Assembly (NCBI GenBank): GCA_035547775.1
Contig: DASZUC010000016.1
Location: 1 to 39,000, forward strand
Source: DASZUC01 sp035547775
GTDB lineage: Bacteria; Patescibacteriota; Saccharimonadia; Saccharimonadales; UBA4665
DNA: 39,000 nt
Reading direction: 5' to 3'
The notes under the pieces were generated by a model. The model had not been told where the DNA came from. It saw only the letters and a list, made by a program, of their open reading frames with translations, and did not search any database. Both the position numbers and the translations under genes were made by a program. Shown here one piece after another: positions 8,460 to 16,594 of this stretch (position 1 is its first letter; every line of letters starts with the position of its first letter).

Positions 8460-9659
8460 ATGGCTAAACAAAAGATACTTGTTGTGGGTGGTGGTTTTGG
8501 CGGCGTTAAAACAGCCCTTGAGCTGGCTAATGACGAACATTTTGCCGTTACCCTCCTCAGCGAAAGTTCCGAGCTGCGTTACTATCCAACTTTGTACCAC
8601 ACAGCTACCGGCGGCAAGCGTGCCAACTCTAGCATCCCATTTAGCACGATTTTCAAAGACAAATCAGTTCAGTGTGTGGAAGGTACAGCTGTCAGCCTCG
8701 ACCGCAAAGCCCACACGATTACAACCGCCACGAAGCAAACGTATCAGTATGACGTGTTGGTTTTGGCGCTGGGCGTTGTCACCAACTATTTTGGCATTCC
8801 AGGTCTGCAAGAATACGCCTACAGCATTAAGTCTCAGACTGAGGTGGCGCGCTTCAAAGCTCATTTGCACCAGCAATTAACTGATGAAGGCCACGCCGAC
8901 TTAAACTACGTAATTGTTGGAGCCGGCCCCACCGGCATCGAGCTAGCTGGCGCATTGCCAGACTATTTGCGACGCATCATCAAAAATCATGGTCTCCCCG
9001 AACGTCAAATCCACATTGACTTAATTGAAGCCGCCCCGCGCTTACTGCCACGATCACCAAGAGACACAGCGCGCATGGTCCAGCGACAACTACGCCGCCT
9101 AGGCATCAAACTATATCTCGGTAGCACGGTACAAGGAGAAACGGCCGATGAACTGATGGTCAATGGCAAGCCAATCCGTAGCCACACAGTGGTTTGGACA
9201 GCTGGCGTGACGAATCATCCATTTTTTGGTGACAATAAGTTCGCATTGATGGGACGTGGGAAGGTGGGCGTTGACGCCTATCTTCAAGCTGAAGATAACA
9301 TTTTCGTAATTGGTGATAACGCCAACACACCGTTCAGTGGCCTAGCTCAAACGGCTTTGCATGATGGCACCTTTGTGGCCCGCAATTTGCGTCGTCGCGC
9401 CGCCGGCAAGCAATTCAAAAGCTACCGGGTCAAGCAGCCGATTAGCGTCATTCCGGCCGGCCCACATTGGGCAGCCGTGGTGTGGGGCGGTTTACGGCTC
9501 TACGGTTGGCTGGGCTATATGCTGCGTGAAGCTGCTGATTTAATTGGTTTCCACGACTTAGAACCCTGGACAGTGGCTACCAAACAATTTTTGAGTGAGT
9601 TTTCGACCCAAGACGACTGCGAAGTCTGCGCCATCGCTCACGCCGCCGAACAGTCATAG
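8460..9659 (+). CDS. ndh: Type II NADH:quinone dehydrogenase (NDH-2)
   Basis: This is a 399-residue flavoprotein with two dinucleotide-binding folds: VVGGGFGG at residues 8-15 for FAD and IVGAGPTGIELAG near residue 150 for NADH. IFVIGDNAN near residue 283 is the second FAD contact. The C-terminal part contains a hydrophobic or amphipathic stretch (VVWGGLRLYGWLGYMLREA) that would associate with the membrane. NDH-2 oxidises NADH and reduces quinone without pumping protons. It is the obvious electron entry point for the bo3 oxidase 4 kb away. The tail ends with a CEVC pair of cysteines, which is not a standard catalytic feature. The start codon lies 10 bases after a perfect -10 box. Confidence 0.93.
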   Translation: MAKQKILVVGGGFGGVKTALELANDEHFAVTLLSESSELRYYPTLYHTATGGKRANSSIPFSTIFKDKSVQCVEGTAVSLDRKAHTITTATKQTYQYDVLVLALGVVTNYFGIPGLQEYAYSIKSQTEVARFKAHLHQQLTDEGHADLNYVIVGAGPTGIELAGALPDYLRRIIKNHGLPERQIHIDLIEAAPRLLPRSPRDTARMVQRQLRRLGIKLYLGSTVQGETADELMVNGKPIRSHTVVWTAGVTNHPFFGDNKFALMGRGKVGVDAYLQAEDNIFVIGDNANTPFSGLAQTALHDGTFVARNLRRRAAGKQFKSYRVKQPISVIPAGPHWAAVVWGGLRLYGWLGYMLREAADLIGFHDLEPWTVATKQFLSEFSTQDDCEVCAIAHAAEQS

Positions 9660-9679
9660 ACTGAGCGACCTCAGACAAT

Positions 9680-9805
9680 TCAATACCTATGTAGCTCAGC
9701 AACTGTAGGGCTGGGAAAGTAATAAGCCGTGCGCTTGCCAAAGCCTACCGAATACAACCACTCGTTGTCATCTTTGTCTGCAATCCTGTCAGCTATGAAT
9801 GCCAC
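9680..9805 (-). CDS. Possible small ORF or gene remnant
   Basis: The 189-base interval 9660-9848 holds one open frame that reads like protein: DKDDNEWLYSVGFGKRTAYY and then FPSPTVAELHRY before TGA 9680-9682. The frame stays open upstream to about 9838, but no ATG is present; GTG at 9805 gives 41 residues and has no Shine-Dalgarno sequence. It lies directly after the stop of the hydrolase-like gene in another frame. It could be a decayed gene, a frameshifted extension, or chance. I do not recognise it. The rest of the interval holds only a short CTGAG/CTCAG hairpin (9661-9674) without a T-tract. Confidence 0.25.
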   Translation of the reverse strand: MAFIADRIADKDDNEWLYSVGFGKRTAYYFPSPTVAELHRY

Positions 9806-9848
9806 AGGAGATTCTTTATGCCCGCGAAAATCATACAGCTACACCAAG

Positions 9849-10379
9849 CTAGGATCTGGGACTATCTAATAACTGCTTAATACGATTAAAATCACTATAG
9901 TCATGCGTATCGCCAGGCAGCTCGCAACAAGTAAAGTGGGCCGGTGAGTGGGCAGTGATGTACGCTTGTACGGCCTGAAAACTACCAAGCGGATCAGCTG
10001 TATTATGCAGAAAATCAGTTGGTGGCAACTTGGGTAGGGCAGCAGCCACTTCAGGCAAGTTAGCCATTACGACTGCTAAAGGAAAACCCATAAAAATACA
10101 ACGGTCTGGTTTGAGTAATCCACGCGAGACCGCTAGCGTAGTAACGACGCTACCCATGGATTTTGCCACCACCACATAAGGCTCGTCGGGGGCATTTCTG
10201 GCAGCTTGTTCAATCTCATACTCAACGTCGATAGTAGGTGAATTAGTCTGCCAGTGGCGATAATCTAAAATACGCAAGTCATCAGCATTTGGCTCTAGGG
10301 CGCTGGCCAGCTCACGCACCCAAACTTGATGTCGCTGGCTTTCACCGCCCAAAATAAGCATATTCATATCATTTAGCAT
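9849..10379 (-). CDS. Alpha/beta-hydrolase-like protein
   Basis: This 176-residue soluble protein has the outline of a small alpha/beta hydrolase: a strand MLILGGESQRH near the start, a nucleophile-elbow-like VVVAKSMGSVV with Ser in an A-K-S-M-G context, a late strand with Asp in FLHNTADPLGS, and His in GDTHDYSDF near the C-terminus. These would form a Ser-Asp-His triad. The substrate is unknown. ATG codons at 10379, 10367 and 10361 are all possible starts; the last has TATGCT 7 bases upstream. The gene is divergent from the helicase gene, with only 38 bases between the start codons. Confidence 0.65.
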   Translation of the reverse strand: MLNDMNMLILGGESQRHQVWVRELASALEPNADDLRILDYRHWQTNSPTIDVEYEIEQAARNAPDEPYVVVAKSMGSVVTTLAVSRGLLKPDRCIFMGFPLAVVMANLPEVAAALPKLPPTDFLHNTADPLGSFQAVQAYITAHSPAHFTCCELPGDTHDYSDFNRIKQLLDSPRS

Positions 10380-10402
10380 AGCATTGTTAGTTACTCACAT
10401 GG

Positions 10403-10408
10403 GATAAT
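10403..10408 (+). promoter_or_regulatory. -10 box of the helicase-nuclease gene
   Basis: GATAAT lies 9 bases before the ATG at 10418. No clear -35 or Shine-Dalgarno sequence is seen. The spacing matches that of the other apparently leaderless genes in the window. Confidence 0.4.
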
Positions 10409-10417
10409 GCTTCTACT

Positions 10418-13243
10418 ATGTCTGATTTTCAAGAGGCTTTCCAGCAACTCAATGCAGCCCAAAAGCAGGCTATTAAAGTAGTCGATGGGCCAATGCTGGT
10501 GGTGGCTGGGGCGGGCACAGGCAAAACCCGTGTGATTGTAGAACGCATTGCACAGCTGATCGACACTGGTATTACTCCCTCAACGATTCTCGCTCTGACA
10601 TTCACCGAAAAAGCTGCCGGTGAAATGTTGGACCGTGTCAATGCCGAGAAGACTGGCGTAACCCTTGATTCTACTATTGCAACTTTTAACGGCTTTGGTG
10701 ATGAATTATTGCGTGCTTATGGCGGCGAATACGGCTTGGGGAAGTTGCGCTTACTCGGCAAGACCGGGCAGCTGGTATTTTTGCGCGAGCATTTAGACGA
10801 CCTCCAGCTCGATTATTTTGCGCCCGTGAGCAACCCCGATGGACAGCTCGAGGCGCTGACTGATTATGTTTCACTGCTCAAGCAGCAGCTTGTTACGCCA
10901 GCAGCCTATGCTGCTTTTGCCAAAAAGTTACCCACCTCTGATGAAGCCGAGAAGATAGACAAGCGCAAACACCAAGAGTTGGCGGCCTTTTTCAAAACCT
11001 ATCTCGAATTATGCCGTCAGCACCAGGTTATTGATTACGACGATCAAATTTACCTGACTATCGAGATGCTTGAAGCTCGTCCAAACATCTTAAAAGCTCT
11101 GCATCAGCGTTACCAATTCATCATGGTAGACGAGTTTCAAGATACCAATCCGATGCAATCCAAACTCGTCGACTTGCTAGCCGGCACATCACAAAACATC
11201 ATGGTTGTGGGTGATGACGACCAGAGTATCTACGCTTGGCGCGGCGCCACCCTGGCTAACATCTTGGAGTTTAAAACCCGCTACCCGAAAGCCAAAGAAA
11301 TAGCCCTGACGGAAAATTATCGCTCCACTAAAACTATTTTGGATGCTGCTTATCGCCTGATTCAGCACAATAATCCACACCGTTTAGAAGTTATTAACAA
11401 CATCGACAAGCGTTTACACGGCCAAAGCACCGGCCCCGAACCACGTATTGAGCATTTTGCCACTTACGATGGAGAGTTAGCGTGGTTGGCTGACGATATT
11501 AAGCGCCGCTTGGAGGACGGTCAAGCACCTGGTTCGATTGCCATTCTTGCTCGGCGTAATCAGGGTGTCGAAAAAGTCCATGCCGCACTCGACACCTACG
11601 ATGTACCGCACCGCGTGGCTGGGCTCGGTAACGACATGTACGCCCAAACCAGCGTACGCCTGCTCATTGAAGCCTTAAAATGCGTAGCTGACCCGGGAGA
11701 TGATTTAGCACTGTTCCACACATTAACTGGACCGCTGTTTGCGCTCGATATCCACCAGCTAGCAAAACTAGCAGGTGAAGCCAAGCGCGACCATCAAGCC
11801 CTCAACGAGCACGCTCGTGAAGATGAAAATCTGCGTGAGGCTTTGGAGCAAATCGACAATTGGCGCCAAGCCGCTCGCGAACAGTCGGTCGGTGTCGTTG
11901 CCTACAATATCATTACCGAGACTGGTTGGAAGCAGCAATTATACGATGCCTCCGAACAAGACGCCGCCATTTTCGTGGAAGTGCAGGCCCTAGCGAAATT
12001 CTTCCGAACTTTGAAAGAATTTGAACGCGTAGCTAGCGTAGCCAGCGTTACCGAATATGCAACTAATCTGCCCGTGTTGCAGGCCGCTGGTAGTCAATTT
12101 GAAGATGTTACTCTCGACATTGCCGATGATCAAGTCAATGTCCTAAGCGTCCACCGCGCCAAAGGCTTGGAGTGGCAAACCGTGTATATTGTCGACTGCA
12201 CCGAAAGCTCGTTTCCGCTCAGCAACTTCGGTGGAGGCCTTAAACTACCCACAGAACTGCAAGCGAGTCCCAGCGATGCCGATGAACACATGGCCGAGGA
12301 GCGCCGCCTGATGTATGTGGCAGTAACCCGCGCCAAGCAAGAGGTGATTTTGTCGTATGCCGATCGTCACGGCAGTGGCGCTACGCGCAAGCCTTCGCGT
12401 TTTCTAACCGAGCTGTTTGGTCACGAGCCAAGTGGTATTGCTGCAGACGAAACAGCCATTTCCGGTCTAGAGACCTTTGCGCCAGCCGCCAGATCCGCCA
12501 ATATCGTCCAGTTACCAGACAGTATACAGTACGACGGTCGCATTCACCTGAGCGTCAGTAAAATCGAAACATGGCTGCGCTGTCCACAAGATTTCTATTA
12601 TCGTTATGTGCTCAATATGCCTTTGCCGCCAGCTCCTCAGCTCGACTACGGCAGCCTCATTCACGCTGTTATCCAACAAGTGCACGATGGTCGAGTCAAC
12701 AATAATCCTCCGGCACTCGAACAGCTACTCGAAGAGGTTCGACAGCACTTACCGCAAACGGGCTATCCGTCAATACGCTCACGCGAACGTTCGCACCAGC
12801 AAGCACTAGCAACCGTCACAGCGGTTTATGAACGCTTCATGCAGGATGATCTACCCATTGAGTCAGAGTGGCCTTTTAAGCTAGAGTTGCCGAATATAGC
12901 GCTTACTATCAGTGGCACCATAGATGCTGTGTATCAAACAGAGCAAGGGGTGGAGATTCGTGACTTCAAGACTGGTACGAGTGCCAACACACCACAAAAG
13001 GCCAAAAGTCGCGTCTCTGGCTCACATCAGTTAACACTCTACGCTTTAGCTTGGCTGAACTTGCGTGGCGAAATGCCAGCTAAATTGACTCTCGACTTCG
13101 TAGAAACTGGTCAGTTAGCCTCGGTTAAAAAGCAACCAAAGTCTCTGCTCAGCTTGGAGGAAAGACTTCAAGCCATGGTGAGCAACCTGCAAGCTGGTAA
13201 CTATCCGTTGGGGCGAGATCACAGCCGCTGCCAACATCCATAA
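10418..13243 (+). CDS. UvrD/PcrA-type helicase fused to PD-(D/E)XK nuclease
   Basis: This 941-residue superfamily 1A DNA helicase shows motif I (GAGTGKTRVI, about 32-41), motif II MVDEFQDTNP, motif III VVGDDDQSIYAWRGA, motif IV ENYRST, motif V VLSVHRAKGLEW and motif VI LMYVAVTRAKQE. From about residue 710 a second domain begins with SVSKIETWLRCPQDFYYRY and contains GSLIHAVIQ, GTIDAVY and EIRDFKTG, the pattern of the RecB-like (PDDEXK_1) nuclease. Such fusions unwind and process DNA ends in recombination or repair. Only one cysteine is present near the extreme C-terminus, so the four-cysteine iron-sulfur clamp of AddB-type nucleases is not evident. A strong terminator follows directly. Confidence 0.93.
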   Translation: MSDFQEAFQQLNAAQKQAIKVVDGPMLVVAGAGTGKTRVIVERIAQLIDTGITPSTILALTFTEKAAGEMLDRVNAEKTGVTLDSTIATFNGFGDELLRAYGGEYGLGKLRLLGKTGQLVFLREHLDDLQLDYFAPVSNPDGQLEALTDYVSLLKQQLVTPAAYAAFAKKLPTSDEAEKIDKRKHQELAAFFKTYLELCRQHQVIDYDDQIYLTIEMLEARPNILKALHQRYQFIMVDEFQDTNPMQSKLVDLLAGTSQNIMVVGDDDQSIYAWRGATLANILEFKTRYPKAKEIALTENYRSTKTILDAAYRLIQHNNPHRLEVINNIDKRLHGQSTGPEPRIEHFATYDGELAWLADDIKRRLEDGQAPGSIAILARRNQGVEKVHAALDTYDVPHRVAGLGNDMYAQTSVRLLIEALKCVADPGDDLALFHTLTGPLFALDIHQLAKLAGEAKRDHQALNEHAREDENLREALEQIDNWRQAAREQSVGVVAYNIITETGWKQQLYDASEQDAAIFVEVQALAKFFRTLKEFERVASVASVTEYATNLPVLQAAGSQFEDVTLDIADDQVNVLSVHRAKGLEWQTVYIVDCTESSFPLSNFGGGLKLPTELQASPSDADEHMAEERRLMYVAVTRAKQEVILSYADRHGSGATRKPSRFLTELFGHEPSGIAADETAISGLETFAPAARSANIVQLPDSIQYDGRIHLSVSKIETWLRCPQDFYYRYVLNMPLPPAPQLDYGSLIHAVIQQVHDGRVNNNPPALEQLLEEVRQHLPQTGYPSIRSRERSHQQALATVTAVYERFMQDDLPIESEWPFKLELPNIALTISGTIDAVYQTEQGVEIRDFKTGTSANTPQKAKSRVSGSHQLTLYALAWLNLRGEMPAKLTLDFVETGQLASVKKQPKSLLSLEERLQAMVSNLQAGNYPLGRDHSRCQHP

Positions 13244-13272
13244 AAAACCGCCCGAGTTATTCGAGCGGTTTT
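13244..13272. terminator. Bidirectional intrinsic terminator
   Basis: AAAACCGC (13244-13251) pairs with GCGGTTTT (13265-13272), with an inner CGA/TCG helix after one mismatch and a 5-base loop. The A-run on one side and T-run on the other let it serve both the helicase gene and the convergent aquaporin gene. Confidence 0.9.
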
Positions 13273-13288
13273 ACTAAGTAACGAGGAA

Positions 13289-14038
13289 CTATTTCTTGCG
13301 GCGAGCTGGTGCACGCTTACGAGCAGCTGGCTTAGCAACAGCTTTTTTAGCTGGGCTAGCCTTGGCAGCTACCGTAACTGGTTCATTGCTGAACAGTACC
13401 AAGTAAATCAAAGTACCAATTACAGCACCAAGTACTGAACCGAGGACGTACGTGCCCCAGCCAGTTACACCTGTACCCCATGGCACCCAAGCGCGAACGC
13501 CCAAGGCGACAGCTGGGTTCAACAGGCCAATTGAAGCTGGTGAAGCAGCAACGATACCGAGCATGTAAGCCACACCGGTAAAGGCGGCGATGCCACCGAA
13601 CGAGATCGAGCCAGAAGCATTGCGGCGAGCAGCTGAAGCAGCTACGGCCAAGCTAAAGACCGCGGTACCAACCAGCTCGGCTACCAAAACGCGACCAGCA
13701 AAGTTCGAACCGATAGGCTGGAACGAGCTGCCGACGTAGTAGGTGTAGAGCCAGTAAGCAGCCCAAGCACCGAGCAGCTGAGCGACAATGTACAGCGCGC
13801 CAGTGACGGTTGAAACCTTGCGAGCCACCCAGTTAGCAAATGTTAAGGCTGGGTTAAAGTGTGCACCTGAAGCCTCGTGCAAAGCGTAGGTGACCACAGC
13901 TAGTGCTAAACCAGCACCAGCGGCGACAAAGAACGGTACACCAACAGTCGAACGCTGAACACTCAAAATCATCAGCGTCAAAATGCCGGTACCGAGGAAC
14001 TCTGCCCCCAGTGCAGCAACTTTACGTTTTTCTAACAT
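13289..14038 (-). CDS. Aquaporin/MIP family channel with Lys/Ala-rich tail
   Basis: This is a 249-residue membrane channel with six hydrophobic helices and two half-helices carrying the NPA motifs, GAHFNPALTF near residue 60 and GLLNPAVALG near residue 177. The family conducts water or small neutral solutes; selectivity cannot be read confidently. After the last helix comes a tail of about 28 residues composed almost only of Ala, Lys, Pro and Arg, resembling histone H1-like tails and probably lying in the cytoplasm. The ATG has a strong GGAGGT Shine-Dalgarno sequence 9 bases upstream, unlike most first genes in this window. It converges on the helicase terminator. Confidence 0.93.
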   Translation of the reverse strand: MLEKRKVAALGAEFLGTGILTLMILSVQRSTVGVPFFVAAGAGLALAVVTYALHEASGAHFNPALTFANWVARKVSTVTGALYIVAQLLGAWAAYWLYTYYVGSSFQPIGSNFAGRVLVAELVGTAVFSLAVAASAARRNASGSISFGGIAAFTGVAYMLGIVAASPASIGLLNPAVALGVRAWVPWGTGVTGWGTYVLGSVLGAVIGTLIYLVLFSNEPVTVAAKASPAKKAVAKPAARKRAPARRKK

Positions 14039-14063
14039 ATTTTTGTAACCTCCATTAGTTATG

Positions 14064-14097
14064 TGTTAAGCGTACCCTTAACATGTGGGTTTGTAAA
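14064..14097 (-). promoter_or_regulatory. Aquaporin promoter with palindrome over the -10
   Basis: On the minus strand TTTACA (14097-14092) and TACGCT (14074-14069) are 17 bases apart. The -10 overlaps an inverted repeat with 7-base arms, TGTTAAG (14064-14070) and CTTAACA (14077-14083), separated by 6 bases. This suggests an operator bound by a dimeric repressor. The leader is about 25 bases and carries the Shine-Dalgarno sequence. Confidence 0.5.
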
Positions 14098-14137
14098 GAT
14101 GACCCCTGTGGATAACAGAGGTAGTGCTTATGTTTAT

Positions 14138-15079
14138 TTACCCTTGTGACTGGACCCGATAAACTGGCAGATCACCCTTGGTCAGCACAGCTGCAATCCC
14201 TAAGGTGTATACCAGCTCGCTCAGCAAAGCTTGGTGAGCCCGAGAAGGAGCTTCGGCATACTTTTGGGTCGCGATGTCGGTCAAACGCCATATATCAACA
14301 GCAAAAACCTGAGCTTGATCATCGGTGAGCTGACGCAATAAGCGCTGGTTGACTGTATAGCCACGGACATCATTCAGAATAATGCGGCGCTCGCGGTGCT
14401 CACCCGATAGTTGTTTGATAACCTTGCCAGCATTCGTAATCTCTTTCATGACGCGCTTGCCACTATAAGCTGGATGACGGGCAATTACTTCGCTCACATA
14501 CTGGCCAAAATTTTGAAAAACACCGTCTAGACCCTCGTCATTTACTCCGAGAGCTCCAATAACAGCGCGAATCGGTCCTTGATACTTCAGAGCGGCCATC
14601 ATGGCTTCCGGCGCACGGTCAATGGCTCCACAGCCACACTTGTCCACCTCTGGGTTTTCATATGCTGGATCAGTGTGGGCGCCGAAGTTGATATGCTTTT
14701 CGCCCAACTCGGTAATAGTGTCGGTAAACAGCTCTTGCAGGGGTCGATTGCGAGCTTCGCCCAGGCCAACCGTACTGGCTACGCCCATAACCAAAGCGCC
14801 CCCAAAGACTTTCGCCCGATGCAGACTGCGTTTAAACTGTTGACCCAGGCGGTAGGTCAGACGAGCATCGCGGCCATCGCCACAACCATCATCACTCAGA
14901 GGTTCACCAGCTTCATCTAGATCAACAGGTACTAACAGATCAGAGTGATATTCGATCGCCTCATCGAGCTTGCGCAAGACTTCGGTGTCGGTATCTTTTT
15001 CTGCTGCGCCAGAAATACCGCCTTCGCCGAAGGCCAGGCCTTCTGTGATCCGTGTTACGTAAAATTTGGGTTCTTCCAT
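14138..15079 (-). CDS. Putative carbonic-anhydrase-like metalloprotein
   Basis: This is a soluble protein of 313 residues. It contains a C-x-D-x-R motif (CGDGR, residues 66-70), a histidine in NFGAHTDPA (His135) and a CGCG pair (Cys148 and Cys150). This Cys-Asp-Arg then His then Cys order resembles the metal site of beta-class and cadmium-type (zeta-like) carbonic anhydrases, where Cys, His and Cys bind the metal. The spacing between His and Cys is longer than in classical beta enzymes, so the assignment is tentative. The C-terminal 130 residues are helical and unrecognised. The start has AGGAAG close upstream. It stands alone between aquaporin and MscL, and any link to their osmotic roles is speculation. 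Confidence 0.4.
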   Translation of the reverse strand: MEEPKFYVTRITEGLAFGEGGISGAAEKDTDTEVLRKLDEAIEYHSDLLVPVDLDEAGEPLSDDGCGDGRDARLTYRLGQQFKRSLHRAKVFGGALVMGVASTVGLGEARNRPLQELFTDTITELGEKHINFGAHTDPAYENPEVDKCGCGAIDRAPEAMMAALKYQGPIRAVIGALGVNDEGLDGVFQNFGQYVSEVIARHPAYSGKRVMKEITNAGKVIKQLSGEHRERRIILNDVRGYTVNQRLLRQLTDDQAQVFAVDIWRLTDIATQKYAEAPSRAHQALLSELVYTLGIAAVLTKGDLPVYRVQSQG

Positions 15080-15138
15080 AGCTTCCTATCTTTCCAACCA
15101 ATCAAAACCGCGCTCGTACACCTGTCTTCTTGCTAGAA

Positions 15139-15156
15139 TTGTGTTTTATATCACAA
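15139..15156. promoter_or_regulatory. Palindrome upstream of the carbonic-anhydrase-like gene
   Basis: TTGTG (15139-15143) and CACAA (15152-15156) form an inverted repeat around an A/T-only centre. On the minus strand the centre reads TATAAAA, a possible -10. No good -35 is found. A second short repeat, ATTAC/GTAAT, lies at 15168-15180. Both sit between divergent genes and could regulate either. Confidence 0.35.
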
Positions 15157-15241
15157 AACTTGACCATATTACTCCGTAATCTAGCCAAAAACAAGGGCTG
15201 ACAGATTTGTTATGATGAAAGGAGTAAAAGGAGCATTTGCA

Positions 15242-15670
15242 ATGTTAAAAGATTTTAAGAAGTTCATTTTGCGCGGAAATGTGGTCGATCTAGCCGTAGC
15301 AGTGGTTGTGGGTGCTGCTTTTAACAGCGTAGTGCAAGGGTTAGTGAGAGACCTTATCCAACCGCTTATTAACGGCGTAACTGGCAGCACAAAAGGTCAG
15401 GCCGTGCAGGGAACCGCACACTGGAACGTAGGCAGTCACAGCTTTACCTTCCCCTGGGGCGATTTTGTGAGCGCCATCATCTCCTTTGTGATTATTGCCG
15501 CCGTGGTGTTCTTTTTGGTAGTACAGCCCATTAATAAGCTGCAGGCTCGAGCTGCCGGCAGCAAAAGTAGCGAAGAGCCAACAGATAAGAAATGTCCGGA
15601 GTGTTTAAGTACGATTCCGAAAGCCGCGAAGCGTTGCGCCTTTTGTACGGCTAAGCTTGCGAAAAATTAG
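15242..15670 (+). CDS. mscL: Large-conductance mechanosensitive channel with zinc-ribbon tail
   Basis: This is a 142-residue MscL. The N-terminal amphipathic helix and first pore helix are clear (FKKFILRGNVVDLAVAVVVG), followed by a periplasmic loop with HWNVGSHSFTF and the second membrane helix near residues 80-103. After the usual cytoplasmic helix an extra domain carries two CxxC knuckles, CPEC and CAFC, spaced as in a zinc ribbon. The channel opens under membrane tension to release solutes during osmotic downshock. The start ATG 15242 has GGAG 8 bases upstream; an earlier in-frame ATG at 15212 overlaps a TATGAT -10 box (15211-15216) and is unlikely. The coding end overlaps the convergent ORF after atpC by 66 bases. 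Confidence 0.94.
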   Translation: MLKDFKKFILRGNVVDLAVAVVVGAAFNSVVQGLVRDLIQPLINGVTGSTKGQAVQGTAHWNVGSHSFTFPWGDFVSAIISFVIIAAVVFFLVVQPINKLQARAAGSKSSEEPTDKKCPECLSTIPKAAKRCAFCTAKLAKN

Positions 15671-15907
15671 CACCGGATCGTACGAAGTCACATGTTCATA
15701 GCCTGGTTCTGGGCCATTGGGTGACACTCGCGCTGCTTGGCCAAAGCGATAATGCAGCAGCGTAACCTCGCCAACATTGCTAAATAATTCAGATCGAATT
15801 TCGGTAATCTCTCGCCAGTTGTCAATTTGCTTCCAGAGCTCTTGGGTGACTGGCTGGGCTTCAAGCGGAGCGAGGGGAGCTTCCTCGGCTGGGCTGTAAC
15901 TAGACAT
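15605..15907 (-). CDS. Small unknown protein after atpC
   Basis: This 100-residue soluble protein begins two bases after the atpC stop and so is probably co-transcribed as the last gene of the ATP synthase operon. It has a Pro/Ala/Glu-rich N-terminus and a central region QELWKQIDNWREITEIRSEL that looks helical. I do not recognise it. The last 22 codons overlap the zinc-ribbon codons of mscL on the other strand, which constrains both sequences. No cysteine, signal peptide or membrane segment is visible. Confidence 0.6.
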   Translation of the reverse strand: MSSYSPAEEAPLAPLEAQPVTQELWKQIDNWREITEIRSELFSNVGEVTLLHYRFGQAARVSPNGPEPGYEHVTSYDPVLIFRKLSRTKGATLRGFRNRT

Positions 15908-15909
15908 GA

Positions 15910-16338
15910 TTATTTCCGTTGGTGCCGGCGCTTGAGGCCAGCCACCTGCAGACGGACGGCACTACGGTCAACCATGGACTGAGCGTGCTCTAGCGAAACT
16001 TCATCTTTGGCTTCAGCTTTCATTTGCTTGGCGCGCTCGTGTGCGGCTTCAGCTTCGGCTTCGTTGATGTCATCGGCATGGTCAGCTTCGTCCACCAACA
16101 CCCGCAAGGTATTACCTGAAACTTCAATCACGCCACCACTAATGGCGAAGAAGTCACGGTCACGGTCGGCATCACGCGGGCCACGACGTACAAAAATCAC
16201 CCCGTCGGTAGCCACGCTGGTCAGCGGCATATGATCTTGCAACACGCCAATCTCGCCATCCAAAGAGGGTAAAACGACTTCGTAGACGTCGTCGTCAAAC
16301 TTGGTGCCGGTCAGAGCTACGAGCTGAAAGTGAATCAT
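15910..16338 (-). CDS. atpC: ATP synthase F1 subunit epsilon
   Basis: This is a 142-residue epsilon subunit. The N-terminal beta-sandwich contains the typical GEIGVLQDHMPLTSV and FFAISGGVIEV segments, and the C-terminal 50 residues form a charged helical hairpin rich in Ala, Glu and Lys. It couples the rotor to F1 and can inhibit ATP hydrolysis. An insert of charged residues (RGPRDADRDRD) lies between the strands. Its stop is followed by another small gene, and its start directly follows the stop of an unrecognised 81-residue ORF rather than atpD, which is unusual. Confidence 0.95.
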   Translation of the reverse strand: MIHFQLVALTGTKFDDDVYEVVLPSLDGEIGVLQDHMPLTSVATDGVIFVRRGPRDADRDRDFFAISGGVIEVSGNTLRVLVDEADHADDINEAEAEAAHERAKQMKAEAKDEVSLEHAQSMVDRSAVRLQVAGLKRRHQRK

Positions 16339-16584
16339 TTAAATTTCTATTCCATTTTCTAGTTTGGTAACTCGCGTCGTGCGGTGAGCCATGGTCATGA
16401 GCATACTCCCAAGAGCTCGCTCATGCTCTTGATCACCTCTAGTGAGGTGTTCAAGCACGGCTGCATGCTGCTTCACAAATCGGCACACCATGCCTTCAAC
16501 CTCTGGCGACAACATAACGGCCGCTAATTCGCCCTCGTGCATCGGAATATCTTCAATTTGAGTCGGGTCTGTAGGCCAAACCAT
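16339..16584 (-). CDS. Small unknown protein between atpD and atpC
   Basis: This 81-residue ORF fills the space between the beta and epsilon genes, ending where atpC begins. Its ATG is preceded by AAGGAG at a good distance, so it should be translated. The protein is soluble and probably helical (KQHAAVLEHLTRGDQEHERA), has one cysteine, and many Met and His residues. I do not recognise it. Most bacterial atp operons have nothing between atpD and atpC. Its position and ribosome site argue for a real gene linked to the ATP synthase, but function is unknown. Confidence 0.65.
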   Translation of the reverse strand: MVWPTDPTQIEDIPMHEGELAAVMLSPEVEGMVCRFVKQHAAVLEHLTRGDQEHERALGSMLMTMAHRTTRVTKLENGIEI

Positions 16585-16594
16585 GCTTAGCTCC

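Noticed and set aside
14107..14115. Perfect DnaA-box match (TTATCCACA on the minus strand)
   Set aside because: It is a single isolated copy with no cluster, no AT-rich unwinding region and no dnaA or dnaN nearby, so an origin is not supported.
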